The notes below the pieces were generated by a model. The model did not search any database. It had not been told where the DNA came from and was given only the letters and a program-made list of their open reading frames with translations. From NCBI GenBank assembly GCA_029218825.1, contig JAQXSC010000114.1:1-37958 (forward strand): 37,958 nucleotides of DNA. Reading direction: 5' to 3'. The DNA is from Oscillospiraceae bacterium. GTDB lineage: Bacteria; Bacillota; Clostridia; Oscillospirales; Acutalibacteraceae. This document shows positions 1 to 6,585 of this stretch, piece by piece. Position 1 is the stretch's first letter. Each line of letters begins with the position of its first letter. The position numbers and the translations under genes are program-made.

Positions 1-74
1 AAATGCTCCAGCACAGTTTTTCTGTCCTTTTTCAGTCCGATAATATTAACTGATTTCATTTTTACTTTTGCCAA
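1..74 (-). CDS. atpI: V-type ATP synthase subunit I, N-terminal fragment (runs off the window)
   Basis: Only the first 24 codons are inside the window. They read MAKVKMKSVNIIGLKKDRKT and onward, which matches the usual opening of the membrane-embedded a/I subunit of A/V-type ATPases (a short basic stretch, then a beta strand ending in IGL). The best start is TTG at 74, with a weak GTGGTGAT ribosome site just upstream; an in-frame ATG at 59 is the alternative. The gene lies 39 bases downstream of the small subunit H gene on the same strand, the usual order at the head of clostridial V-ATPase operons. Subunit I forms the proton or sodium half-channel together with the K ring. The identification rests on a short peptide plus context. 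Confidence 0.7.
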   Translation of the reverse strand, partial: MAKVKMKSVNIIGLKKDRKTVLEH

Positions 75-113
75 ATTTGTATCACCACACTTTAAATGAA
101 AATTGTGTACCTC

Positions 114-425
114 TTATGAAGTCAGTTTTTCTACTACCGCCTCAATTACCTTGCTGCGGTTTTTTTCTGCCGTTTTTGAAATTACGGCGCAACGATCCTT
201 AGCAGTCTTCATTGACTGTTCAAGTTCCTTTGCACCTTCCTTTTTAAGTTCCTCAAAGAGTTGCAAAGCCTCTGTCTGAGCCTGAGCTTTAGCGTTGTCA
301 ACAAGCTTTTTCGCCTCAGCATTTGCGTTTTCAACGTCCTGAGTAGCCTGAGCCTTAGCCTGAGCTTCTCGTGCTTTACATTCCTCTTCTGCTTCAAAAA
401 TGGCTTTCATCATATCCTTTGCCAT
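114..425 (-). CDS. V-type ATP synthase subunit H (G/H-type peripheral stalk)
   Basis: This is a 103-residue, highly charged protein predicted to be one long alpha helix, rich in Ala, Glu, Lys and Gln from residue 1 to about 75 (EAEEECKAREAQAKAQ). That composition and length are typical of the G/H subunit of bacterial A/V-type ATPases, which pairs with subunit E as a coiled coil to form the peripheral stalk. AAAGGAG sits seven bases before the ATG. It is the first gene of the operon, followed by subunit I at the window edge. A candidate sigma-A promoter lies about 60 bases upstream. Coiled-coil proteins are easy to confuse with one another, but the position directly before subunit I supports the call. 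Confidence 0.8.
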   Translation of the reverse strand: MAKDMMKAIFEAEEECKAREAQAKAQATQDVENANAEAKKLVDNAKAQAQTEALQLFEELKKEGAKELEQSMKTAKDRCAVISKTAEKNRSKVIEAVVEKLTS

Positions 426-481
426 ATTTCAGCTCCTTTATTTACTTTTCATGTATCCTGCGTTTAATGATATACAATACT

Positions 482-510
482 CTTATACCATATTTTTCCC
501 GATAAATCAA
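482..510 (-). promoter_or_regulatory. Candidate sigma-A promoter for the V-ATPase operon
   Basis: On the minus strand TTGATT (505-510) is followed after 17 bases by TATAAG (482-487), giving a leader of about 50 bases before the subunit H start. One or two mismatches to consensus in each box. No other minus-strand gene lies nearby upstream, so a promoter is expected here. Confidence 0.5.
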
Positions 511-630
511 CAGACAAAACATGTATTTTGTTGTATAAGGGAAAAAATATTACAGCTCACAGCCTTTGTTGAAAGAAAATATAAAAAATGCCTTTCACAT
601 AATTGTGGGGTGTTGTATTATAACAATTAT

Positions 631-657
631 AGCCTTTGACTTTTACGGTCAAAGGCT
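631..657. terminator. Stem-loop between V-ATPase operon and CRISPR array
   Basis: AGCCTTTGAC (631-640) and GTCAAAGGCT (648-657) form a perfect 10-bp stem with a 7-base loop. No long T tract follows on either strand, so it may be a weak terminator or RNA-end structure. It lies where the minus-strand crRNA precursor would end, about 70 bases past the last repeat. The remainder of the 300-base gap (426-727) holds only the V-ATPase promoter and a second small hairpin. Confidence 0.45.
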
Positions 658-672
658 GGTTATATATTATTG

Positions 673-689
673 AGCTTTTTCAAAAAGCT
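673..689. other. Short palindrome next to the array
   Basis: AGCTTTTTCAAAAAGCT is an 8-bp perfect stem around a single central base, 38 bases from the distal end of the CRISPR array. It could help end the pre-crRNA transcript together with the hairpin at 631-657. Such A/T-rich palindromes can also occur by chance. Confidence 0.35.
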
Positions 690-727
690 TTTATGTACAA
701 TGCAACTTTATGTTTGTAAGGCATAAA

Positions 728-1422
728 GTATAAGTTTATCAATATTCATCAGAGAGCCAAAACTGTACCAGATGCGGATGTCGTAATTGTATCGTATAAG
801 TTTATCAATATTCATCAGAGAGCCAAAACACGGCGGCAGCAAGAATGACACACTATGTGTATAAGTTTATCAATATTCATCAGAGAGCCAAAACGGTAAC
901 ATACCGGCATATTTCTGCGCTTGTGTATAAGTTTATCAATATTCATCAGAGAGCCAAAACCACAGGGATTTCAGATACACATTGTCAATAGTATAAGTTT
1001 ATCAATATTCATCAGAGAGCCAAAACAGTTTGGGCTTTTGCCATTTGTGAAGTTGGGTATAAGTTTATCAATATTCATCAGAGAGCCAAAACACGTAACA
1101 CCGTTAGCCTTTTTCATCTCAAGTATAAGTTTATCAATATTCATCAGAGAGCCAAAACTCCTTTGGTGTGTTGTCCTCTGCGTTCATAGTATAAGTTTAT
1201 CAATATTCATCAGAGAGCCAAAACCTACTCCAAGTAACATATTTACAATTAACTGTATAAGTTTATCAATATTCATCAGAGAGCCAAAACGCAATAATAT
1301 TCGGAGCATTCTAGTATATTGTATAAGTTTATCAATATTCATCAGAGAGCCAAAACCTTGCAGGATGTTGCTGAACGATCCAGACCGTATAAGTTTATCA
1401 ATATTCATCAGAGAGCCAAAAC
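728..1422 (-). CRISPR. Type II CRISPR array, 11 identical 36-bp repeats and 10 spacers
   Basis: Repeats start at 728, 794, 859, 925, 991, 1057, 1123, 1189, 1255, 1321 and 1387. Each is 36 bp, begins GTATAAGTTTATCAATATTC on the plus strand and ends GAGCCAAAAC, with no mismatches between copies. Nine spacers are 30 bp; the one at 830-858 is 29 bp. The crRNA strand is minus: read that way the repeat begins GTTTTGG, as type II repeats do, and the tracrRNA anti-repeat at 5259-5284 is complementary to it. The leader and its promoter lie at 1423-1470, so the spacer at 1357-1386 is leader-proximal. No degenerate terminal repeat is seen. I found no obvious match to any spacer elsewhere in the window by eye. 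Confidence 0.98.
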
Positions 1423-1433
1423 CGCTACATATT

Positions 1434-1463
1434 GTTATATTGCAGTGATTTTGGCATTTTCAA
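1434..1463 (-). promoter_or_regulatory. CRISPR leader promoter
   Basis: On the minus strand TTGAAA (1458-1463) and TATAAC (1434-1439) are separated by 18 bases. Transcription would start around 1427, only a few bases before the first repeat (1422), so the leader is very short. This agrees with the minus orientation deduced from the repeat and tracrRNA. Confidence 0.6.
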
Positions 1464-1473
1464 CACAAATTTA

Positions 1474-1758
1474 TTATAATTCGATAATATCTCTTTTGTC
1501 AAGATAGTTTTCTTCTGCATATTTATCTCCCAATAGAATTTCCATAGAATCGTATTGCCTGTCTGTAATTGTCAGCATCCTGATTGAGCCTTTCGGTGGA
1601 AGTATCCCTTTTATGTATTTGGCATACTTTTTTGCATCATCATTGTTTCTTGTTGTTCTTGCATACACAGAGAATTGAACCATAGAAAATCCCAAATTAA
1701 TCAGATTTTTCCGGAATTTCGAGTACTGCTTTCTCTCGTCCTTGGTTGATGTTGGCAC
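1474..1758 (-). pseudogene. cas2: cas2, 5'-truncated by fusion with cas1
   Basis: The 94-codon frame is clearly Cas2, the integrase partner of Cas1: it has KQYSKFRKNLINLGFSMVQF, SVYAR, a GSIRMLTITDRQY strand and a late LLGDK. It opens at the sequence that in intact Cas2 follows the first beta strand (a hydrophobic strand, then D-x-P-T-x-T-K-x-E-R). The first strand, with its conserved Asp, and the native ATG are absent. The only start codon is GTG at 1758, which encodes the Val of the old V-P-T motif and has no ribosome site. The upstream sequence is the N-terminus of cas1 in another frame. It is very probably a non-functional remnant. Confidence 0.85.
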
Positions 1759-1936
1759 CGGCTTGCGTAAGTGTAGTAATTACACTTACGCTAAGCATTG
1801 CAGATCGGTTCTCTATTACAAGAGAGTATATATCATCAACAGGGACTCGGTTTTCACCTTTACTCGATGTTACTACTAACCAATTATTTTTGATATTTAG
1901 CTTTTCTCTGGCAGTAACGATAACGGTTCTCCATGT
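1748..1936 (-). pseudogene. cas1: cas1, N-terminal 63-codon remnant
   Basis: In the minus-strand frame starting at 1936, 63 codons match the start of type II Cas1: TWRTVIVTAREKL, then WLVV, then VPVDDIYSLVIENRSAMLSV and TQAGANI. The frame overlaps the last 40 bases of cas9, a normal arrangement. At 1748-1758 it runs into cas2 in a different frame and stops at 1697. About 225 residues of Cas1, including all the metal-binding Glu/His/Asp residues of the catalytic domain, are missing. There is no ATG, GTG or TTG in frame between the previous stop and the Thr-Trp-Arg motif, so even the start may be damaged. The gene cannot make a working integrase. Confidence 0.88.
1765..1791. other. Perfect 11-bp inverted repeat inside the cas1 remnant
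   Basis: GCGTAAGTGTA (1765-1775) and TACACTTACGC (1781-1791) form a perfect 11-bp stem with a 5-base loop, seven bases from the cas1/cas2 fusion overlap. It encodes the Ser-Val-Ser-Val-Ile-Thr-Thr-Leu-Thr-Gln segment of Cas1. It may simply reflect codon choice, or may have promoted the deletion by stalling replication. Confidence 0.6.
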
Positions 1937-4900
1937 TTCGTAATTTCCCCACCTTTTTTACCAAGAATATCTACACTAATCTTCTTGATTGAAGCCTTTT
2001 GGCCAATTTTGATTGTTTCGTCTTTTCCTTTCGCATTCTTTCTATTATTATATCTTGTGAAATATAATGAATTTTGATTGATATTATTAGCAGAAAGATA
2101 ATAGCCTCTGCGCACATCATTGGTTCTTGTTATCTCTAAATAATCTCCATAAAACAAATACATAATATGTTTACCATAATCCTCAGGATATTGATATGTA
2201 GGCTTCAAGTACAATTTCTTATCTTTGTGAACAATATGATTTCGCTTTATACCCTGTAGGTTAATTAAGGTTTTTGTGGATTTACCTGATGATTTATTCT
2301 CTATGCTTTTTAGTGTTTCATACACCTCTACACAGTAGTACTTGTTATCAACCAGAGCAGAATGGTTATTTTCTCCAATGGCCTTTATTGACAGTGGATC
2401 TGTTACAGATTTTGCTTTTGCAACATTATCATCTGTTATTGCTCCGCTATACTTTCTTTTTGGCTTAATGGACACAATCGGCATCTCAATGGAATTTGCA
2501 AATGCTAAATCATCGTAGTAAAACTTGCGCAAGTCTGCTCTAAACATTTCTTCTATCTCTTCCTCTGATTTATCCTGACATTCGTTGATAAAATGTTTCA
2601 TCAGTTCTTGGTCACGCACTCTACATTCAACCTCAAGCCTTAAATTTTTAATTAGCGATGGAGTTTCCTTTAGATATTCTAACATTGGGCGGGATACTTT
2701 TGGAGATATGCCATAAAACTTCATAAGTGTATCTACGCACCGATTTAGACTTCTTTCGTATTCCTCTGTCCTGACCTTTCCGGCACCATAATAAATATCC
2801 CTAAGCTTTCGATTTTCAGCAGTAATTACAACCATTGCCGGAGTGCAATTTGCTATTACTATTGCATCTACTGCATGGTCAAAGTATGTTATATCCTTTA
2901 ACTTTGATTTGTCCGGCTCACCCCATGTTTCTTTATTCAACCATTGGCGTCTAAGCATAGATGTAATAGCACCCTTTACGGCATACACTTCAGGTCGTCT
3001 TTCGTCCGACTTTTCTCTGCTGAATTTTAGATTATCCGTGAAATACTTAACTAAGAATTTAGATATGTAGCGTGTATCGTTCAAATTACGAGTTTTCCAA
3101 TTGGTTAACAGTTTTTCAGCCTCTTCACTCTTTAATGTTTCAAGCATCAAATAGGCATACTTTGTTTTGTTTATGACCTTATCTTTCATCAGTTTGTTAA
3201 CATTTTTTATGTAATTAGTTCTTTTCTCTCCTTCTAAGTACATTAACGGAACCCGATTACCCTTATTTTGATTTTCTTCTGCAATAACCAATGCCTTATT
3301 ATTTAGCGTATCATCCAAAATAAGTGAAAACGGAACAATGTGGTCAATTTCATAGGTCTTATTCTCGTTTTTGATTGCCTCTTCCTTTTTAGAAATATCC
3401 TTTCCGGAGTACAGGCACTTCCAGCCCTGCGTTTCTCCCAATATATACCTGTCTATATAACCCGGCTTAACTTCACTTTCCTCAATCTTAAGCAATTCAG
3501 AAATTGCCTTTATGGCATTTTCTCTTTTTTTCCTGTTATCCTGTTGACCTTTTTTGATTTTATTTCGTTTTTTGGAACTTGTGTTCAAATCCTTGCTTAC
3601 CTCAATATTCAAGGCATTAGGTACTCCATACCTATCAACAATAGCATTTACTACTTTTCTGGCTTCGTTTATGGCACGGAACACTACGGGATTTTTAGCA
3701 TATTCGCTATTTGCATCAAAAGGAGGAAGTTTTTCGTACTTTATACCGTTTGTAGCAGAAAACTTGTCTTTTAATACTTCCGCTTCAAACTCTCCGGATA
3801 ACTTACCGTTTATAAAAGCATTAATGGTATCAATCATAAACTCATTGCTGGCTTTTGCAGTTCCTGAAAACTGTTGTCTTGCAAGTTTATTAATTAAACT
3901 ATCATTATCTGAAATTTCGGGTATTTTCTTTAGTGAATTAATCCTTCTGCTTGGAGTGATATCCTTTGATAACGTCTCTCCAATTCTATTTAGAAGGCTG
4001 TTAATATCAAGATAGTTTTCGCTGATTAATTTCTTCCAATCAAAGCCATTGTCTTCAAATATTGGCTTAACAACCTTTATATACTTAAAGCAATCCGCTA
4101 CATTTTTTCCGTCATCATTGCTTGAAGTAATGATTTCAAAATCTAAGTCCTTGGCTATTGAATTGATTTCTTTTTTTGATATTGAACCGTTTATCAGTGC
4201 AGTATCTATTATTTTATCCATTAACACATTCGGAACCTTAATAACCTCACCTGTTTGTGAGTTTACATATCTGAATTGTGATAACTTATTGACTAAAGCA
4301 AATAAATCTCCTATAACGGAAAATCTAAATCCTCTCGGCTTGTCCGGATAGAACTGACAGTTACCTATTGAATCATAAAATCCTTTATATGGTCTGAAAT
4401 TATCATTTACATCTCCGGGGCCGTCCTCAAAATCTCTTCTGCTGAAAATAATATTCCAAATATCTTCAATGGCTTTTTGAGTTAAGCAAGGATAGTATTC
4501 AGCTTGCTTATTAAGAATATCATATACTTCTTTCTCATACATTTTTGTAGGAAAGAGAATACTAATATTATCCTTACTATTTCTGTACTTTTTTCTATTT
4601 GTAGTTTCATCTCTAAAATAAGGGTCTTTAATTATCGCCTCTGCAATAGAACGATAATTTCCTTTTTCTATTATGTCGGCGGTGGATTTCATTGCAAGCT
4701 GATTTTTACCTTCATCGCTCTTTTTATCATCCTTAGGCACCTCATAGAACGGTTTATATCCCCTGTGTTTTGCGATATGCATTAAACAAGCAGATAATTC
4801 CTCAGGGGTAATCTTCTCATCAAGAGCCTTTGCTCTTAACTCAATAACATCATGAGAATTATCCTTAAAGAACTCAGCAATTTGAGCCTTTGTGGTTAGT

Positions 4901-5145
4901 CCTATTTCCTGAATATAATTTTTCAGTCGTTCTCTTCTATGGACTCTTCGTCTTTGATTACGGCGTGTTCCACGATATTCTCTTCTCTGTTGTGCATAGC
5001 TTTTTCTGCTTTTTTCATCTCCACTTTCACTGGAATCAAATATTCGTACGCCAAAATCCTCAATGCGTTTGCAGTTTTCTTCGTTTCGGATAACCGCCCA
5101 GCCTACTGACCCGATTCCAACATCCAATCCAATAATATATTTCAA
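1897..5145 (-). CDS. cas9: CRISPR-associated endonuclease Cas9 (compact, 1,082 residues)
   Basis: RNA-guided DNA endonuclease of the type II system. RuvC-I is at the N-terminus (IIGLDVGIGSVGWAV, catalytic D8), followed by an Arg-rich bridge helix at about 54-78. RuvC-II is at about 513-519 (NIEVSKD, E515). The HNH domain is at about 575-640 (EIDHIVPFS, H602, N616, N625) and RuvC-III at 751-765 (FDHAVDAIVIA, H757, D760). All nuclease residues are present. The rest of the C-terminus, from about 830, should hold the PAM-interacting domain. The length fits small type II-C-like enzymes. The start is TTG at 5145 with AAAGGAATG upstream. A tracrRNA is transcribed divergently just upstream; the cas1 and cas2 remnants and the array lie downstream. 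No csn2 is seen, in line with II-C. The effector looks intact. Confidence 0.97.
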   Translation of the reverse strand: MKYIIGLDVGIGSVGWAVIRNEENCKRIEDFGVRIFDSSESGDEKSRKSYAQQRREYRGTRRNQRRRVHRRERLKNYIQEIGLTTKAQIAEFFKDNSHDVIELRAKALDEKITPEELSACLMHIAKHRGYKPFYEVPKDDKKSDEGKNQLAMKSTADIIEKGNYRSIAEAIIKDPYFRDETTNRKKYRNSKDNISILFPTKMYEKEVYDILNKQAEYYPCLTQKAIEDIWNIIFSRRDFEDGPGDVNDNFRPYKGFYDSIGNCQFYPDKPRGFRFSVIGDLFALVNKLSQFRYVNSQTGEVIKVPNVLMDKIIDTALINGSISKKEINSIAKDLDFEIITSSNDDGKNVADCFKYIKVVKPIFEDNGFDWKKLISENYLDINSLLNRIGETLSKDITPSRRINSLKKIPEISDNDSLINKLARQQFSGTAKASNEFMIDTINAFINGKLSGEFEAEVLKDKFSATNGIKYEKLPPFDANSEYAKNPVVFRAINEARKVVNAIVDRYGVPNALNIEVSKDLNTSSKKRNKIKKGQQDNRKKRENAIKAISELLKIEESEVKPGYIDRYILGETQGWKCLYSGKDISKKEEAIKNENKTYEIDHIVPFSLILDDTLNNKALVIAEENQNKGNRVPLMYLEGEKRTNYIKNVNKLMKDKVINKTKYAYLMLETLKSEEAEKLLTNWKTRNLNDTRYISKFLVKYFTDNLKFSREKSDERRPEVYAVKGAITSMLRRQWLNKETWGEPDKSKLKDITYFDHAVDAIVIANCTPAMVVITAENRKLRDIYYGAGKVRTEEYERSLNRCVDTLMKFYGISPKVSRPMLEYLKETPSLIKNLRLEVECRVRDQELMKHFINECQDKSEEEIEEMFRADLRKFYYDDLAFANSIEMPIVSIKPKRKYSGAITDDNVAKAKSVTDPLSIKAIGENNHSALVDNKYYCVEVYETLKSIENKSSGKSTKTLINLQGIKRNHIVHKDKKLYLKPTYQYPEDYGKHIMYLFYGDYLEITRTNDVRRGYYLSANNINQNSLYFTRYNNRKNAKGKDETIKIGQKASIKKISVDILGKKGGEITKHGEPLSLLPEKS

Positions 5146-5164
5146 AAAACATCATTCCTTTCTA

Positions 5165-5193
5165 TTGACAAAGTAATTAATATGTAATATAAT
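5165..5193 (+). promoter_or_regulatory. Consensus promoter for tracrRNA
   Basis: TTGACA (5165-5170), 17 bases, TATAAT (5188-5193): a perfect sigma-A promoter on the plus strand in the gap upstream of cas9. No plus-strand ORF follows, only the anti-repeats, hairpins and T tract of the tracrRNA. Confidence 0.85.
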
Positions 5194-5199
5194 CCAAGT

Positions 5200-5373
5200 A
5201 AAGAACTTAGGAATTTGGTGCGTATGCGTATAAGTTTATCAATATTCATCAACACAATTATAAGTTTATCAATATTCATCAGAGTTCTAAGATAAGGCAA
5301 TATGCCGTAGGGTAGTGGAAACCCAATTACACCACACTTTAAGAGATATCCTTGTGATGTCTCTTATTTTTTT
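5200..5373 (+). ncRNA. tracrRNA with two anti-repeats
   Basis: Transcription should begin near 5200. A first partial anti-repeat (5228-5251, 24 nt of the CRISPR repeat) is followed seven bases later by a second (5259-5284, 26 nt, repeat bases 2-27). After the second comes UCUAAGAU, which can form the lower duplex with the crRNA GUUUUGG through pairs that include wobbles. It then runs into AAGGC, a GGC/GCC stem, a GGGU/ACCC stem, and a terminator hairpin AAGAGA.../...TCTCTT (5341-5365) with seven Ts (5367-5373). This order of anti-repeat, short nexus-like stem and terminator is typical of type II-C tracrRNAs. The second anti-repeat is the one fused to the Cas9-binding stems. The rest of the cas9 to 5547 gap (5374-5546) shows nothing further. 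Confidence 0.9.
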
Positions 5374-5546
5374 GATTATATTGATAACATTACAATCAGA
5401 TAAATACTTATATCACTCACTAAACAAAATTACTGCTTTTGCAGTCTTCTGCATATTTTTAAGTATTATAGCATTTTAAACTAAATTTAGCAATAATTTA
5501 TTATAATTTTATATATGTTAACAGTTTTGTGAACAAGCTTTACTTT

Positions 5547-6359
5547 TTATTCTATATAAAACTTGCCTCTTTTGCGAAAGGCCATTGCGGTATTTAGAAG
5601 CTCGTTACGGCAAATAGCGGCAAAGTAACCTGACTGATTATACATTTCCCGGTAATCCTTAATAACTGTATCAAGTATATCTCTTAATTGGAGCATAACG
5701 GCTACCTGGTGCTTGCAGAAATAATTGCAAAAGCAGTCACAGGTCAGGCTGCTGATTTCGCCGTCACTGTAAACAAAATCCACCTGATACGCTTCTGTGC
5801 CAAGGACAACAGCGTTGCCCTTCTCCCCGTCAAGAGAAAGATACGCCACCCTGTTTTGCATATAATAATCATATCCCCGTTCCTTGATTTCACCGCTTGC
5901 AGGAAGAGCGTCAATATCAAAAAGGGAATATTTGCAGTTATCATCTGAGCTGATTATTTCCTCCTCCGGATTAGCGGGTGCTTTATACCAACCTAAAATT
6001 TTGCTAAAGGGGATAACACTTCTGTCAAAAGTCACAAAATGATAGTCGGCTAAGTACAAATTGCCCTTTACATTTGTATCGGCAACAGCAACAACCTTTT
6101 TATAATCGGAGAGTTTAATTTTAAAACTGTAGTTTACTTCCACAACTACTCCTCGAACTCCCTCAAATTTTCCCTCTACAAAAACAATGTCCCCATTATT
6201 CAAGTCAAACTTGTCGTTATAATATGATAGTGTGCGGTTTTTGGAGTAAAACCTAACGCTGACAATAGATTTTCTTGGAGTTATATCAGGTGTGTTTACC
6301 TTTTTTGTAACTGTTTCATTTTTATAATCGTTATCTTTAAATCCTATTTTGCAACTCAT
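5547..6359 (-). CDS. SWIM zinc-finger protein
   Basis: The protein has 270 residues from the ATG at 6359, which has AAGGAGCG seven bases upstream; the frame is open further but the ribosome site fixes this start. Near residues 205-225 it has the SWIM pattern C-x-C-x(n)-C-x-H (TCDCFCNYFCKHQ), a zinc-binding module that in other proteins binds DNA or protein partners. The N-terminal half (about 30-105) is beta-rich with repeated Gly and Val and resembles a small barrel (NNGDIVFVEGKFEGVRGVVV). The usual SWIM partner, an SNF2 helicase, is not next to it. It stands alone, between the CRISPR locus and a decayed gene, with its own candidate promoter. Molecular role unknown. Confidence 0.75.
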   Translation of the reverse strand: MSCKIGFKDNDYKNETVTKKVNTPDITPRKSIVSVRFYSKNRTLSYYNDKFDLNNGDIVFVEGKFEGVRGVVVEVNYSFKIKLSDYKKVVAVADTNVKGNLYLADYHFVTFDRSVIPFSKILGWYKAPANPEEEIISSDDNCKYSLFDIDALPASGEIKERGYDYYMQNRVAYLSLDGEKGNAVVLGTEAYQVDFVYSDGEISSLTCDCFCNYFCKHQVAVMLQLRDILDTVIKDYREMYNQSGYFAAICRNELLNTAMAFRKRGKFYIE

Positions 6360-6408
6360 AATGACGCTCCTTTTCAAATTTTGGTAGTATTTTATATCCT
6401 GTGATACA

Positions 6409-6417
6409 ATTATACCA
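6409..6417 (-). promoter_or_regulatory. Extended -10 promoter for the SWIM gene
   Basis: The minus strand reads TGGTATAAT, an extended -10 element, about 50 bases before the SWIM start codon. No good -35 box is seen at 17 bases. Confidence 0.4.
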
Positions 6418-6519
6418 AAACAACTGTACCATAAGCAGTACTGTGATGTTTGCATTTCTAAAACAAATTTAGCATTTTGACAATTTGATTTTATATTCTA
6501 TAAATATTTTACAGTTAAA

Positions 6520-6555
6520 ATGGGCTGTGGCAGATTTTCATCTGCCACAGCCCAT
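6520..6555 (-). terminator. Strong hairpin terminator after the decayed gene
   Basis: ATGGGCTGTGGCAGA (6520-6534) and TCTGCCACAGCCCAT (6541-6555) form a perfect 15-bp stem. On the minus strand it ends in CCCATTTTAA. The core stem GGGCTGTGGCA is shared with the hairpin at 7489-7519. Confidence 0.75.
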
Positions 6556-6585
6556 CTATTGTTTATTTTTGCCTGTTATTCAGTT

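Noticed and set aside
764-1386. Self-targeting spacers
   Set aside because: By-eye comparison found no spacer match elsewhere in this window; the rest of the genome could not be searched.
921-1448. Open frame of 175 codons across the CRISPR array on the plus strand
   Set aside because: It is a by-product of the 66-bp repeat-plus-spacer period, which keeps one frame open; the peptide repeats the translated CRISPR repeat. The 74-codon minus frame at 1184-1408 has the same cause.
1474-1758. Treating cas2 as intact with a GTG start
   Set aside because: The first conserved strand and its Asp are missing, no ribosome site precedes GTG, and the upstream bases are cas1 coding sequence.
3340-4351. 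Several plus-strand open frames of 93-153 codons inside cas9
   Set aside because: They lie antisense to a gene with full domain evidence, have no ribosome sites, and show the hydrophobic Phe/Ile-rich composition expected from the complement of Lys/Glu-rich coding sequence.
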